Source: Erpobdella octoculata
Lineage: Eukaryota; Annelida; Clitellata; Hirudinida; Erpobdellidae
Direction: 5' to 3'
Assembly: GCA_963978895.1 (NCBI GenBank)
Contig: OZ022247.1
Span: 14,476,312 to 14,540,311 of the forward strand
DNA: 64,000 bases
Shown here one piece after another: positions 23,092 through 35,290 of the stretch (position 1 is the first letter of the stretch; each line of letters opens with the position of its first letter). The translations under genes and the position numbers were made by a program. The notes beneath the pieces were generated by a model. It saw only the letters and a list, made by a program, of their open reading frames with translations, searched no databases and had not been told where the DNA came from.

Positions 23092-23570
23092 TTGCTGCAC
23101 GCTTCCTAACGTTTTTATAAATTTTTTATAAAAGTTTATAGTCCTTTACACCAAGTGTTTTAAGACTGAAACGGCTGTGTCAGAAGCACCTAAGTACTTC
23201 CAGTCGTGGATCATAATTTGATCCTTTTAACTTTTCCCTCCTCTTTTCTCCAGGCTTGGGACTGGCTTGCTAAAACAAGGCGGAGCTGCTTCCTACCGTT
23301 TTTTTTTTTTTTATAATTGTTTATAGTCTTTTACACCAAGTGTTTTAAGACTGACTTCCTACCGTTTTTTTTTTTTTTTTTTTTTTTATAATAGTTTATA
23401 GTCCTTTACACCAGGTGTTTTAAGACTGAAATGGCTGTATGTAGGAAGCACCTAAGTACTTCCTGTCGTGGATCATAATTTGTTCTTTTTAACTTTTCCC
23501 TCCTCCTTTCTCCAGGCTTGGGACTGGCTTGCAAATGCAAGGCGGAGTTACTTCCTACCGTTGCAACTAG
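23092..23570 (+). repeat. Imperfect tandem repeat of about 190-200 bases
   Basis: Two long units (about 23100-23300 and 23360-23570) and one short partial unit between them. Each has CTTCCTACCGTTTTT with a poly-T run, TTTATAGTCCTTTACACCA, GTTTTAAGACTGA, and CTCCAGGCTTGGGACTGGCT. Not coding; probably a transposon subterminal region. Confidence 0.75.
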
Positions 23571-23869
23571 GTTGTATTTATGCCATGTTTGGATTCCAGA
23601 CAAAGGTGTCGGATTAAATGGAAGTCGTTTTCTTATAATGGCCAGGGGAATTTGATTTTTATCGCTACGCGTCCCTATAATTCTAAAAGTACATAAGTTG
23701 CTAATTAGCCTCAAATTTCTAGAGTACAGTCATAATTTAAATTAAATTGAGAATATTAAAAAGAAAACCAAATAACCAGCCCATTTAATAAAACTTTGTA
23801 ATTCAAATAACACAAAATCATAATAATAATCATTTATTGTTCAATTTTAACAAGTTCGTTAGCTGACTA

Positions 23870-24370
23870 TGCAGCTGAATTGAATCAATTTTTTTTGAAA
23901 ATTAAGATAGAGTTTGTTGAGTTCTTCTTCAAACTCTTTGGTAACTCTTTTTTGAGCCCTTTGAACTTAATTCAAGCTCACAAATTGCTCGTTTAGAGCT
24001 ATGGTTCGTGCCTCCTTTTCTAAAACTGAGCACATAGCGTAAAGGCTTGTGTTGTGGTTGGCTATTTGTTCCAACAAGGATTCCATAATAATTTGTTTGG
24101 ATCCTATGTGTGGTTGAGCTTTGCTTTTTTCGATAATAGCCGATGTTTTTCTGTTCTGGGATAGATAGGTTCGGTAGGCAAGTATGGAACTGTGTGCACT
24201 TGTAGATGGAGCCAGTTTGAATAACTCTTCCTCTGCACGCTGATAAAATAAGAATATTAATTAACATGTTCAAGGACTTACGCTGAGTTAATCATTGACT
24301 TACTTTCACTGTTTTTCGAAGATTTCGATCGATTGACACACGTCCAAAATACTTTATCTCTCTCTCTACT
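23870..24370 (-). CDS. Possible 3' exons of an unidentified gene, with intron
   Basis: On the minus strand, exon-like sequence ending RNLRKTVK (about 24310) is followed by a GTAAGT donor; after 70 bases there is a TTTTATCAG acceptor, then an open stretch from about 24236 (RAEEELFKLAPSTSAHSS...) of about 91 codons to a TAA. The same frame then continues open for about 35 codons (RAQKRVTKEFEEELNKLYLN) to a second stop, followed by AATAAA. Joining in phase 0 keeps the frame. I do not recognise the protein; the helical C-terminus recalls Myb/SANT-like transposon accessory proteins. It could be a decayed transposon gene. Confidence 0.35.
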
Positions 24371-26976
24371 GTCGATGGAGGCTCTTTATTTAGGTAGCTG
24401 CGCGACAAAGTGTCGGCGATGAACATGTCTTTTCCCGGTGTGTACTGTACGTTGATGTTGTACTCGAGCAGACGAAGAAGCATTCTCTGTAGTCGAGGTG
24501 TTGTTGCCGCAATCGATTTCTGAAAGATAGCCTCTAGTGGCTTGAGGTCGCTCTGAACGACTACACGGCGACCGTAGATGTATTGATGAAACTTGATGCA
24601 GGCGAACACAATTGCCAGTAGCTCTTTCTCTATTTGAGCATAGCGCGTCTCTGCATCTGTCAATGCCCGTGACGCAAATTCTATTGGCTTGCCGTTCTGC
24701 ATCAAACAAGATCCCAGACCTGTAGATGAAGCATCTGTTTGAACAACGACAGGCATTGAAGGATCGAAGAATTGTAGAACAGGGGCTGATGTGACGGCTT
24801 GCTTAATTGTGTTGAACGCTCGTTCGTGGTGTGACGTCCATGTCCAGCTTACATCCTTACGAAGCAACTGACGTAGAGGAGCGGTTAGATCAGTAAGATG
24901 CGGAACGAACTTGGACAGATACGTCACCATACCTTGGAGTCGATGTAGTTCTTTGGCATCAGCTGGTGTGCGCATGTCAGAGATTGCCTTGACTTTCTCT
25001 TCATCGGGTCGGACGCCTTCAGGTGTGAGCACATGGCCTATGTACTTGCACTCTTGAACACGCAGCTGGATTTTGTTTTTGTTAAAACGAACACCCTTCA
25101 TCCGCGCTCGTTCGAACACCATACGCAGTGTTTGTTTGTGTTGTTCATCCGATTCAGCAGCGATGAGTAAGTCGTCAAATATGATGAATACGTCTGGAAT
25201 GTCACCAAAAATTTCGTTTGCTTTTTTCTGGAACACTTCTGGTGCACTAGAAATTCCAAATGGAAGGCGGGTGTACGAATAACGACCGAAAATTGAATTA
25301 AACGTACACAATTTGGAACTCTCCTCATCTAGACGAATGTGCCAGAATCCGTCCTTCATGTCGATGACGCTGAAAATTCGTTTTCCATGCAGCTTTGGTG
25401 CTATGTCGGAAAACGTCGGAATAATGAAGTGCTCCCGTTTGATTGCCCGGTTCAGATCTTTCGGGTCCAAGCAGATTCGAAGTTGACCGTTTGACTTCTG
25501 AACCACCACAAGAGAGCTCACCCAGTCGGTTGGTTCATCACGCTTGATAAGAACGCCTTTCTCGACCATCTGATCGAGCAGTTGTTTCAGTTTTGGTTGC
25601 AAGGAGAGTGCAACGCGACGAGGTGGATGAATGACCGATTGTGCTGATTTATCTACCGTGATGTGATGTTTACCTGGAAATTCTCCGATGCCAGAAAAAA
25701 TATCAGCAAACTCCGTCAATAGATCTGAATCGGCGCTTTTAGATGGTGTGACCGGGCTGACATTGTCGATACGCTTGATTAAATCTAGCTCCATACAGGT
25801 GGGCAGACCGACGATGACGGGCGCTTCATGGTTGACAATGTAGAAGTCGGTGCTGAAAAATTGGCCCTTGTATGTGATCTTCAGCGTAGCGACGCCTCGC
25901 GGTTGGGCTGGAGGAGCATCAGTGTATCCGGAGAGCAGTTCAGATGTTGGGCGGATATCGCTGAGATATCGAAGCGATGTGTACGTGCTGAAAGACATGC
26001 AGTTTGCTTCTGCTCCCGAGTCGAGCTTGCAGTTTAAGTCTGTAGAGTTTATTTTAAGAATTTTCATCCAGGTCCTTGTTGTTGAATGCACCCGAACACT
26101 GTTGATGTAGACGCTGCCAGACGGCCCGACTGGTGATGGCTGTTCGCAGACCTCGTGGATGGCTCGTTGTGTTGACTTCGATCTTGACCGCAGCTGCCGT
26201 CCCGTTGTGATACAGTACTTCTCAAAGTGTCCTAGTTTATGGCATGCGCGGCACTCGACATTCTTCGCGCGACACTCACCGGACGCATGTGAGCGGCCGC
26301 AGTTGCGACAGGACGACTTGGTGTTGTTGTATGCCGATGTTGTGAGCTGTGCAGGATGGTTGTGATGTTTCAACTTGTCTTGTCGCTGCACCGCGCATAC
26401 ATTGGAAGTCGATACCGGTGCCATTGTTCTTTGTTCCACGTTGAAGGTTTTGATTTGCTCTTTTGTCGCCTCTGCAGCTCGACAGATGGCGATTGTTTTA
26501 GCCAACGTCAGGTCGGTTTCACGCAGTAATCGTTCTTTTAAGCGAGCGTCTGGGCACGTAAAGACAATGTGATCACGTATCATGTTGTCCTCCTCCTTAA
26601 AATCGCAGTTCTTCGCCAGATGACGCTGGCGAGTGACGTACTGGTCGATTGACTCACCTATGGAGAGGATGTGCTGCCAAAATACGTACCGCTCGTAGAC
26701 CACGTTACGGAGCGGTGTAAAATAGTCCCTGAATTTTAAGAGAACGTCGTCGAACGACTCCGCAGACTCGTCTTCTTCGTATTTGAACGTCTCGTAGATT
26801 TTGACGGCATCGTCGCCGATTGTCGTTAAAAGCATGGCCAGCTTCGTGGCATCCTGTTTTACGTCGGCGCCGATCGCGACTAAAAACCATTTGAACTTCT
26901 TTTCGAATGACGACCATTCAGCGGCCAGATTCGGATTATCGAGCCGCAACGGTGCCGGTGGTCGAAAAGCGTCCAT
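24299..26976 (-). CDS. Gypsy E gag-pol, truncated before integrase
   Basis: 894-residue frame. The Gag N-terminus starts MDAFRPPAPLRLDNPNLAAE; two zinc knuckles follow (CRNCGRSHASGEC and CRACHKLGHFEKYC). Protease DSGA in CKLDSGAEANCM, reverse transcriptase with RLPFGISSAPEVFQ and FDDL, RNase H with QTDASSTGLGSCL and IADTLSRSYL. Integrase is absent: after about residue 870 the frame reads into unrelated exon-like sequence (KYFGRVSIDRN). The frame is open throughout, with no other break. Related to B and F but a distinct family. Confidence 0.9.
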
Positions 26977-27049
26977 GTTCGATGTTGATTACGTTGTTGT
27001 TGTTGATTACGATAGAAACTCTGATGTAGATTCTATGTCGACTGCGCCA

Positions 27050-27225
27050 TGTAACAACGCGTTAAAACAAGTTGTTTATTGAAACACTAAGTACGAACAA
27101 ATACGAATAGGTTATAGTCGAGTCCAAAACAAGCAAGCTCTAAACAAAAAGAAAAGAAAGGAAGCATGCGCTTCCCCAAAGATACTCAAACTCCTAGGCC
27201 TACTAGCGATGTGCAATATGTTACA
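27050..27225 (-). repeat. 5' LTR of Gypsy E
   Basis: Minus strand starts TGTAACATATTGC and ends GTTGTTACA, 176 bases, with CAATAAAC as a polyadenylation-like signal. A primer-binding-like TGGCGCAGTCGACATAGAA follows. No second LTR was found, consistent with loss of the 3' end of the element. Confidence 0.75.
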
Positions 27226-27289
27226 AGTGTTGCATATCATTATGTGAAAGTAGAAGAAGTAATACAATGGAATATTCTTTTTTTTCGTG

Positions 27290-27849
27290 TAGTATTTTGA
27301 ATTACCCCTACCCCTAACTTTACCCCTAACCCTACCCTCACCTTACCCTACCCTTCCTTCCTTACCTTACTCCTAACCCTAACCCTACCCATAACCCTAC
27401 CCATAACCCTATCCCTACCCCTATCCTAGGTAGTCGCATAAAAAGTTTCAATATATATTTTTTTAATTTTACTAATATTTTAAATAAAGGTACAAATTCT
27501 GAGTTTGAATATACTATATAGTGTAAAAAATAAAATTAATAAAAAGATCGCATACCGGCGCCTACCGCCGGGGTAATAGTTATAACGTTATATAACACGC
27601 TACGCGATTCCTTCGTTTACACTTTTCCTTAAAACTCAAATTTTGTCTATGTAAAATTTTTAAAATTATAATTACATTATTTATTTAATTAAAATAATTT
27701 TATATAACATTTTCCCATTTTAAATAAATTATTTATACTAATTATCATAATTTTTAAACTAGGGTTTACTTTTCATCGTGTTTATAGTTAATTATAGCCG
27801 ATAATTATGTATTAATCCGCCACACGGGCCGTCCGTGGGAAAGATTACC
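27290..27849 (+). mobile_element. hAT-like element Z, partial copy with telomere-like repeats
   Basis: Nearly the same as 34613-35168: degenerate CCCTAA-type repeats (about 27300-27425), then AT-rich sequence and the terminus GTCCGTGGGAAAGATTACC. The left half of the element is missing here. Confidence 0.8.
27300..27425 (+). repeat. Degenerate telomere-like (CCCTAA) array 1
   Basis: Irregular CCCTAACCCTA, CCCTACCC and CCTTACC units. Part of element Z, not a chromosome end. Confidence 0.85.
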
Positions 27850-27904
27850 AATAGTCAGGGACGTCAATTAGGGGGGGCAGGGGGGGGCGATCGGCCCCCC
27901 CTGA

Positions 27905-28860
27905 GTTTTCAGTGGGCCCCCGGCACTAAAGTGGGCCCCACGCAGTTAAGTGGGCTCCACGCAGTTAAGTATGTCCCACGCAGTTAAGTGGGCCCCATCA
28001 CTAAAGTGGGCCCCACGCACTTAAGTTAGTGGGCCCTCCGGATTTTAAGTGGCCCTTCCCGGAATTTTCAGTGGACCCCCGGCACTAAAGTTTGCCCCAC
28101 ATACTTAGGGGGCCCGGTACTAAAGGTGGGCCCCACGCAGTAAAGTGGGCCCATCACTAAAGTGGGCCCAACGCACTTAAGTGGGCCCATCACTAAAGTG
28201 GGCCCAACGCACTTAAGTGGGCCCCCGCCCTTAAGTGGTCTCCCGCGCTTAAGTGGTCTCCCGCGCTTAAGTGGACCCCCGGCACATAAGTTAGTGGGCC
28301 CCTCCTGATTTTTAAATAGCCCTTCCCGGACTTTTCAGTAGGCCCCCGGCACTAAAGTTGGCCCCCGTACTTAAGGGGGCACTCGGCACTAAAGTGGGTC
28401 CCACGCACTTAAAAGGGCCCAGCACTGAAGTGAGCCCTACGCACTCAAGGTGCCCCCGGCACTGATGTGGGCTCCACGCACTTAAGTGTGCTTCGGTCTT
28501 ACGTGAGCCTCTGCACTTAAGTGAACTCCCGGCACCTAAGTGGGCCCCTACTTACTCAAGTGGCTCTTCCCGGACTTTTCAGTGGGTTTCCCGGCATTAA
28601 AGTGGCTCCCCGCACTTAAGTGGGCTCTCCGCCCTTGAGTGGTCCACCGCACTTAAGTGGCTCCCACCCCCGTTTTCACGTAAGCCACCACACTAAATTG
28701 GTCCCCCGCACTTAAGTGGGCCCCGGCACTCAAGTGGGTTCCTCTTAACTTTTAACTGGCCTTTTCCTGATTTTTGGCCCTTCTCTGACTGTTAAGTAGC
28801 CTTCCCTGACTTTTATGTAAGCGACTTTTAAGTGGGCCATGGTTAATATATGGGCACCTT
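27905..28860 (+). repeat. GGGCCC minisatellite inside a hAT terminus
   Basis: Many degenerate units of roughly 20-22 bases with the pattern GTGGGCCCC, ACGCACTTAA or GGCACTAAA. GC-rich against AT-rich flanks. The same motif is seen near the opposite end of the element (GAGTGGGCCCCTAAAA, about 32820). Confidence 0.85.
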
Positions 28861-29199
28861 TCAGACCGTTACTTTAAAAACTCATGGACATCAATCAGGA
28901 GGACTGGGCTTAGGACTTTTATGTGAACCAATAGTTATTATATATGGGCCCCTGTAGGATTTTTTGGTGTTTTTAGTGAGATTTGAGATGGGAAAAGCAG
29001 AAGCTTTTGTAATTATAGGATGCGTCCATATGTAGAAAAATGCCGTCCCGGTTATAAAGATGGTTAGCGTTATTCATAGCCTGGCCGAGTAGGTTTTGTC
29101 CATAGAAATTAAAAGAGAGAAGAGATGCTAAAGAAACTAGGAAGCTTGATCGTCCACGTCGAGATGGAGAGGTGTTAAGAAAGTTATAAACAGTTCAAA

Positions 29200-29460
29200 A
29201 TGGAACGAGATAGGTCACAGATTTTTTATGCATGCATCGATCGCATTTTGTCTAAGTTGAACGCACGATTTACAGAAAATAGTGATATTCTTCCATGCCT
29301 GAATTCCTTCAATCCGCAATCTGATGATTTCCTCTCTGCACTCTGCAGACCGAATAAGAACACTTTTGCGGCCAGTCCCAACCCGGATAAAAAATATCAA
29401 ATTATGATCCACGACAGGATAATTCGATATATATTACATATACTGATATTTGAGTCTTAA
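29200..29460 (+). pseudogene. hAT transposase fragment
   Basis: 86-residue frame (YACIDRILSKLNARFTENSDILPCLNSFNPQSDDF) resembling the region before the dimerisation domain in the ZMYM/TTF-type hAT transposases. Isolated and truncated. Confidence 0.55.
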
Positions 29461-29547
29461 AACACCTAGTATAAAGAACGATAAACTATTATCAAATAAC
29501 GATATTAGAATTACCTTAATTTAAAATGCAGCTTGTTTAGGTTAACA

Positions 29548-32337
29548 CAGGCCCGTAGGCAGGATTTAGTTAGTGGGGGGCTATGAAAAGTAGTAGGGGG
29601 GCTACTGACAAACGGGGACAACGAAGAAGTCTGAGCGCGAGCGCCGAAGGTGCGAAGCCCCTCACGATAAGGAGATTTGCCAAAGCATTTTTTAGCATTT
29701 GGCACAAAATGGCATCCAATTTTGGATATCCTATTATGCGATTTTAGGTTTTCTAAGAGTTGCAATATTGCTGCTCGTAATAACAAAAATTAACAATTTT
29801 CACAGGCAATTTTGTCAAATAACAGTATGCTTGTTGTTATCCACAATCTTGATTTTAGATGCGGGCATGGCACACCCCTGGGATGACAGCACTGAATCAA
29901 ATTGTTCAAATTTAATTATTGATTAACACAACCATTATACTGTTATAGTCCACAATACAATAACTTTCTTATTTTATTTTTGATAAAAATTTGTACATCT
30001 GTATCAAATGCCAAGAAATCAATAAAATAAAATCGGATTTAAATATTTGTCTTGACAAAGATCAAACCACATTATAATAAAATGTACTATTTAGTTTAGC
30101 TTCTCATTTTAAGTTACTACACTTACTACACATCCATTCATGTGTTACACATAAAACTTTTCATCAGTTTCTAAACAATCTAACTAGAAGATTAGATTAT
30201 ATATCAAGTATATCATTATACTTAAATTGTTATAACAAGTAAATTAAAAACGAATTTTTAAAACCAATGCTCTTATATGTAATTAAAACACAAATTTTGC
30301 AATCAATTTTTTCTTTTATTACTCTTTTATTTTATATTAAAGTCGAAATATCTTAATTATATCGAAATATCGAAATTAATTAAAATTATCTAAATTAATT
30401 GACTTATTGTAAAACTAATAATTGAATATTGCATTGTCTTCTATTTTGAGCATGTATGCAAAATTTGAAAAAAATCTATCATCAGGAAGTGACTCAAAAA
30501 TTGATTGCAAGATTTGAAACAGACAGAGAAACAAACAGACAGACAGAGAAACAAACAAACAGACAGAGAAACAGAGACGACGAGTTAATAAAAGCATTGG
30601 TAATAATAATAAAAATATCATCAAAAAGCATCGAATTTAAATATCTCAACTATTTTCATGAAAATTTCGTACACGCTTGAGAATCGCGGTCAGTGAGTGT
30701 GGTTCGTGTTAACTTGGTAAAATAGTCTGCCAGTCGGTTAGCGTTTTGTGGTCAAGAAAACCCTCAAGAAAACCCTCAAGAAAACCCTCAAGAAACCCCT
30801 CGATAAAATCCTCAAGAAAATTAACTAAATTAATTGACTTATTGTAAAACTAATAATTGAATATTGCATTGTCTTCTATCTTGAGCATGTATGCAAAATT
30901 TGAAAAAAATCTATCATTAGGAAGTGACTCAAAAATTGATTGCAAGATTTGAAACAGACAGAGAAACAGAGACGACGAGTTAATAAAAGCATTGGTAAAA
31001 AATTGTGTAGTTTGACAGTAAGCTTTAAATTGTTTTTTCGAATTAATCAGTTCAGAATATTGGGTTTAATAGTATTGCACTGTCAGACTAGCACTAAAAA
31101 GACTAAATTATGAAAATAGTTTGAATTATTGAGAGTCATTCAAAAATCAAAAGCAAATGTTTGTCAGCTAAGCTGAATTAGTTTCTTTCTCTGTTCTAAA
31201 ACTGTAAGATTGAAGTTATTATAGTATTGTAAGACTAAGTCCATGCACTGATTATGAAACTGACGACAATTTTCATGTGTAAAACATGAATGGATGTGTA
31301 GTAGCTTGAAATGAGAAACAAAATTAAAAAGTGCATTTCATTATAATGTAGTTTGATCATTGTCAAGACAATTATTTGAATCCGATTTTATTTTATTGCA
31401 TTCTTGGTATTTGATACAGGTGTACAAATTTTCAACAAAAATTTTGATAAATTACAATTACAACAAAATGCGACGTGATTGAATAGAAAATTTCTGCAAG
31501 AAGGTATTCATATCAATTGCTTTAAAGAGCGATTTTTCAAATGCCAGAAGTATAAGTTTGCTGTTTCTCTCATGGACATTGATTTTTTCTGTGGTTGTAG
31601 TACTCGTGTTAGACAAGAAAATGAATTCTCACAAGTGGCAGTCGAGATGCCGAGAGTCATTGCAGCTGAATAGTACCAATATAAAGTAGGAAATGCATCT
31701 TTATAGTCCAGCATAAAATCCATCCCTTCCTGGAGACTGCAGCCTGGTTGAAATTTGTTTTTTAGAAACCTATTTGCAATGAGAGCCTCGTCTGCAATAC
31801 ATTTTTCAATATCGTCATGCCTGTCATGTTTTAGCAGTTGCGTAAACAGTTTAAGGTCATTGACATCTAAAAATTTGTCTGATGTTGGTAGAAGGGCAGA
31901 CACTGCACAAGTCAAATCTTTATAAGAACCATCAACAAACCTCTCCGTCAACTCTCCTAATATACTGTCCAACATGCTAAAATAAACAGCACGAAGCTGA
32001 TTCCACTCTTGTGAACACTCTTGCTCATCACTCTGTCCAAGAGTAGACATAACTACAGAATCACGTAGCGTGCTACTCTGTAACTTTTGCTTTTTTGGTA
32101 TAGGTTGTAGCAATGGTTCATCTATTATCTCGACTTCATTCACTTTTTTTATTTAATTTTATTTAATGCATTTATATTTAAATTTAAATTGCTGATCGTA
32201 ACGTCCTAATCATTTGGCTGGCTAAAGTGTAAATAAGGTGAAAAAACCTGCCAAAAATTCTAGTGGGGGGGGGCTTAAATTTTTAGTGGAGGGCTGCAGC
32301 CCCCCCCCCCCCCAGCCCCCCGCTAGCTACGGGCCTG
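29548..32337. mobile_element. hAT transposon, inner, perfect target duplication
   Basis: Ends CAGGCCCGTAG and, in reverse complement, CAGGCCCGTAGCTAGC. The 8-base duplication GGTTAACA (29540-29547 and 32338-32345) is perfect. It holds a partial transposase on the minus strand, a direct duplication of about 170 bases (30392-30560 and 30828-30995) and an inverted repeat of about 200 bases (about 29950-30175 and 31262-31470). Confidence 0.9.
31508..32143 (-). CDS. hAT transposase C-terminal part
   Basis: 211-residue open frame. The C-terminal 60 residues are the hAT dimerisation region: FPTLYWYYSAAMTLGISTATCENSFSCLTRVL, then LYFWHLKN. Upstream is LDSILGELTERFVDGSYKDL, as in ZMYM1-like hAT proteins. 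The catalytic N-terminal two-thirds is missing, so this copy is non-autonomous. Known role of this part: transposase oligomerisation. Confidence 0.8.
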   Translation of the reverse strand: MNEVEIIDEPLLQPIPKKQKLQSSTLRDSVVMSTLGQSDEQECSQEWNQLRAVYFSMLDSILGELTERFVDGSYKDLTCAVSALLPTSDKFLDVNDLKLFTQLLKHDRHDDIEKCIADEALIANRFLKNKFQPGCSLQEGMDFMLDYKDAFPTLYWYYSAAMTLGISTATCENSFSCLTRVLQPQKKSMSMRETANLYFWHLKNRSLKQLI

Positions 32338-33726
32338 GGTTAACAAAAAAAAGATATGAACTATTAGCCTAGATCCATTTCATAAAAATTCAGTAGATAC
32401 TTGCATTATTGGGCCCAGAGGCGTGGCTAATGTGGTGGGCAAGCTGCCCCGGGCGACATCATGGGGGTGACAGAAAGAGGGTTCAGTGTATTCATATTAT
32501 ACTAACTTTTACAGAAATAAATGACTATAGCTTATTTCGTACATCAATATTAATTACCGTTCACAGCAGATTTTGATAGCTATAGCCATGTTCGTAGAGA
32601 CAGTTGGAAATGCCCTTATGATCACTCAGATGTTATGGTGTGTGACCTCCCCCGGTCATCAGGTTTTTGGGAGGAAAAATAAAACAAGGGTTTCAAATTT
32701 TTTTAAAAAGTGGCTCCAACTAACCCCCCCCCCGGTCATCAGGTTTTTTTTGGGAGAAAGAAGCAAAAGATGTTATGCAGGGGGCGCAGTTTTGTGTTTT
32801 GTGCCCAGGCGCAGAAGACCCTGAGTGGGCCCCTAAAACATCTTGCCCCCCTAAGGTTTTGCTGAAATGACGTCCCTGCCAATAGCTATTCTTCTAAAAT
32901 GTTGTCTAATAATACGAACAAACTAATCAGATGAAAATGACTAATAATGTCATCCGGCTATGCAAAAACTTGAGAAAAAATCGTTCCGACTTCCGGCACT
33001 TGCTTGGCAGCAGACGATATTATTTACGTCACTGTTTCAGAACGGCCAAAAAAAGACTCTAAATATTTTCCCCTATGGTTGGACGTCGATAATAGGTGTA
33101 GGGCCTATATACCTATTCTATATATATGATCTATGCTAATACCCGTTAAATTATCAACGGTTTCAACTAACGTAGTACTTTTAAAAAATATAAAAGAATT
33201 TTTAATAAAGTAATTATCATTAAATATTGTTTTTAAACTACGTTTTGGCGATCATGAAAAAATAATGGAAAATATATGAAGACAGACAACCATTGGTGTG
33301 TTGTTTGTTTACCTCTTCACGCCCCTCGAGCTTGGTCTCAATTCTCAACCTAATCTTCAATTGTTTGAATAAGTATTACTATTTGTTTTGTTTGTTCTGT
33401 TTTCTGTTAATTTTTTTTGTTATTTTTTATTCAAAGTTAACTATTATAATAGATTATGGTAATCTTTCCTACGGACGGCCCGTGCCGAAAAAATAGTCGT
33501 ATTATTTTTATTTTGTTACAATAACCTGAAAAAACAAATTTAATACCAAATTTAATTTAAAAAAAAAACATTTGTTGTAATTTGAGAGACTTTGAAAACG
33601 GTAAGTAGTACCCTTCCAAGCACTATTTACATCGTAGTTGTGAGTGGTGAGGTACGATGATCGTATGAATGAAATGAACAAAAAAAAATTAGTTTATAAT
33701 AAAATTTTATATAAAAAAGGTAAATA

Positions 33727-34430
33727 TGGAGAATAGCGGCAGAAATTATTTTCGGTGTTTTTAATTATTTTTATAATATAAAATTAATATAATTAGAAAC
33801 AGAATTGAATTACCAATCGACTGATCCAAATAATTTATTGAAAATATAATTAAAGAAGAAGTTAATGACAGAAAACCGCCAGGTAGTAGGAAAAACTAGG
33901 CTCATAAACAGTAAACTAACTAAAGGTGAAGCGAAATGAAATGTCAAATAAATTAGTTGTCAAATAAATTTATTGTGCGAGTTTTTATAAAACAATTTAA
34001 AAGAAATTACTTATTTTTTAAAAAAAGTATGAATTAATTTGTGTGCCTCAATTGAAAACTATCGCGTTTAACATTCTATGAAGAACAGTTCGGACTTAAA
34101 TAAACTTACATTTTTTTTGTAAATAATGTTATTTTGACTGCGTGAATGCTATTTTTGTGTTACTTTTGCTAATAATTGTTTTTTAAGCGCTGTAAATATT
34201 TCTTGTCTGCGCTATAAATAGTAATTTCTGTTTGACTTCGATCGCTATTCATAGTTTTTGTTGCTGTTCTCTTGCGCGTTTCGTGAGTTTTCCGAGAGAA
34301 TTTTATGATCAAAAATTAATAAACTGCTTGGGTCATTAAATTGGAGTTATTATTGTGATTACAAATATATAATTATTATTACGGAAAAATAATTAAAAAC
34401 ACTGAAAATAATTTCTGCCGCTATTCTCCA
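33727..34430. mobile_element. MITE M with TA duplication, nested in Z
   Basis: Inverted ends TGGAGAATAGCGGCAGAAAT extending over about 47 bases, with more divergent pairing inwards; flanked by TA on both sides. Fits a Tc1/mariner-type MITE. A partial copy lies at 52226-52410. Confidence 0.75.
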
Positions 34431-34619
34431 TAATTACCAAAAAACAAACTATCAGTTATAAAAAAAATTAATTTTAAATTTTAAAACTTTTTCTATGTAA
34501 AACGATAAAGAACAAAAGGCGAGAGAAACATCGATCGAAGTAAACCCCGCTAGTCACTTTATATAAGGTCACTGCTATTGCCCCGGCGGTTCGCCGTGAT
34601 TGCAATCCCGTATTAAAAT

Positions 34620-34760
34620 GAAACCCTACCCCTAACTTTACACCTAACCCTAACCTAACCCTAACCTTACCCTACCCTACCCTTACCCTACCCTTACCCT
34701 ACCCTTAACCCTACCCTAACCCTACTCCTAACCCTACCCATAACCCTATCCCTATCCTAG
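34620..34760 (+). repeat. Degenerate telomere-like (CCCTAA) array 2
   Basis: Same type as 27300-27425 (ACCCTAACCTAACCCTAACC then CCCTACCCTTA variants), inside element Z. Confidence 0.85.
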
Positions 34761-35290
34761 GTAGTCGCATAAAAAGTTTCAATATAATTTTTTTTAATTT
34801 TACTAATATTTTAAATAAAGATACAAATTCTGAGCTTGAATATACTGTATAGTGTAAAAAATAAAATTAATAAAAAGATCGCATACCGGCGCCCACCGCC
34901 GTGGTAATAGTTATAACGTTATATAACACGCTACGCGATTCCTTCGTTTACACTTTTCCTTAAAACTCAAATTTTGTCTATGTAAAATTTTTAAAATTAT
35001 AATTACATTATTTATTTAATTAAAATAATTTTATATAACATTTTCCCATTTTAAATAAATTATTTATACTAATTATCATAATTTTTAAACTAGGGTTTAC
35101 TTTTCATCGTGTTTATAGTTAATTATAGCCGAGAATTATGTATTAATCCGTCCGTGGGAAAGATTACCTAGATTATTTCATATCTGCTTATGTACAAATT
35201 TTTTATGACATCTATTTTCATTCATTTTACATACTTTTTATAATATTATTATATGTAGTATTATTATGGTTATAGTTATAGGACATCACC

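Larger units (their letters stand above)
27856..32878. mobile_element. hAT transposon, outer, with nested hAT
   Basis: Terminal inverted repeats CAGGGACGTCA...; flanking 8-base duplication CCAATAGT/CCAATAGC (27848-27855 and 32879-32886, 7 of 8 match). It contains a GGGCCC minisatellite (27905-28860), a hAT transposase remnant (29200-29460) and a complete second hAT insertion (29548-32337). The 8-base duplication and CAGGG termini are hAT hallmarks. Confidence 0.85.
33458..35168. mobile_element. hAT-like element Z, complete, non-autonomous
   Basis: Terminal inverted repeats GGTAATCTTTCCTACGGACG and its complement (one mismatch), flanked by a perfect 8-base duplication TAGATTAT (33450-33457 and 35169-35176). 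Interior: nested MITE M, a telomere-like array and AT-rich sequence; no transposase. It lies about 115 bases upstream of the WASHC1 start codon. Confidence 0.85.

Noticed and set aside
27300..27425. Telomere end or chromosome fusion point
   Set aside because: The same array sits at the same place in a second copy of element Z, which has its own ends and an 8-base duplication.
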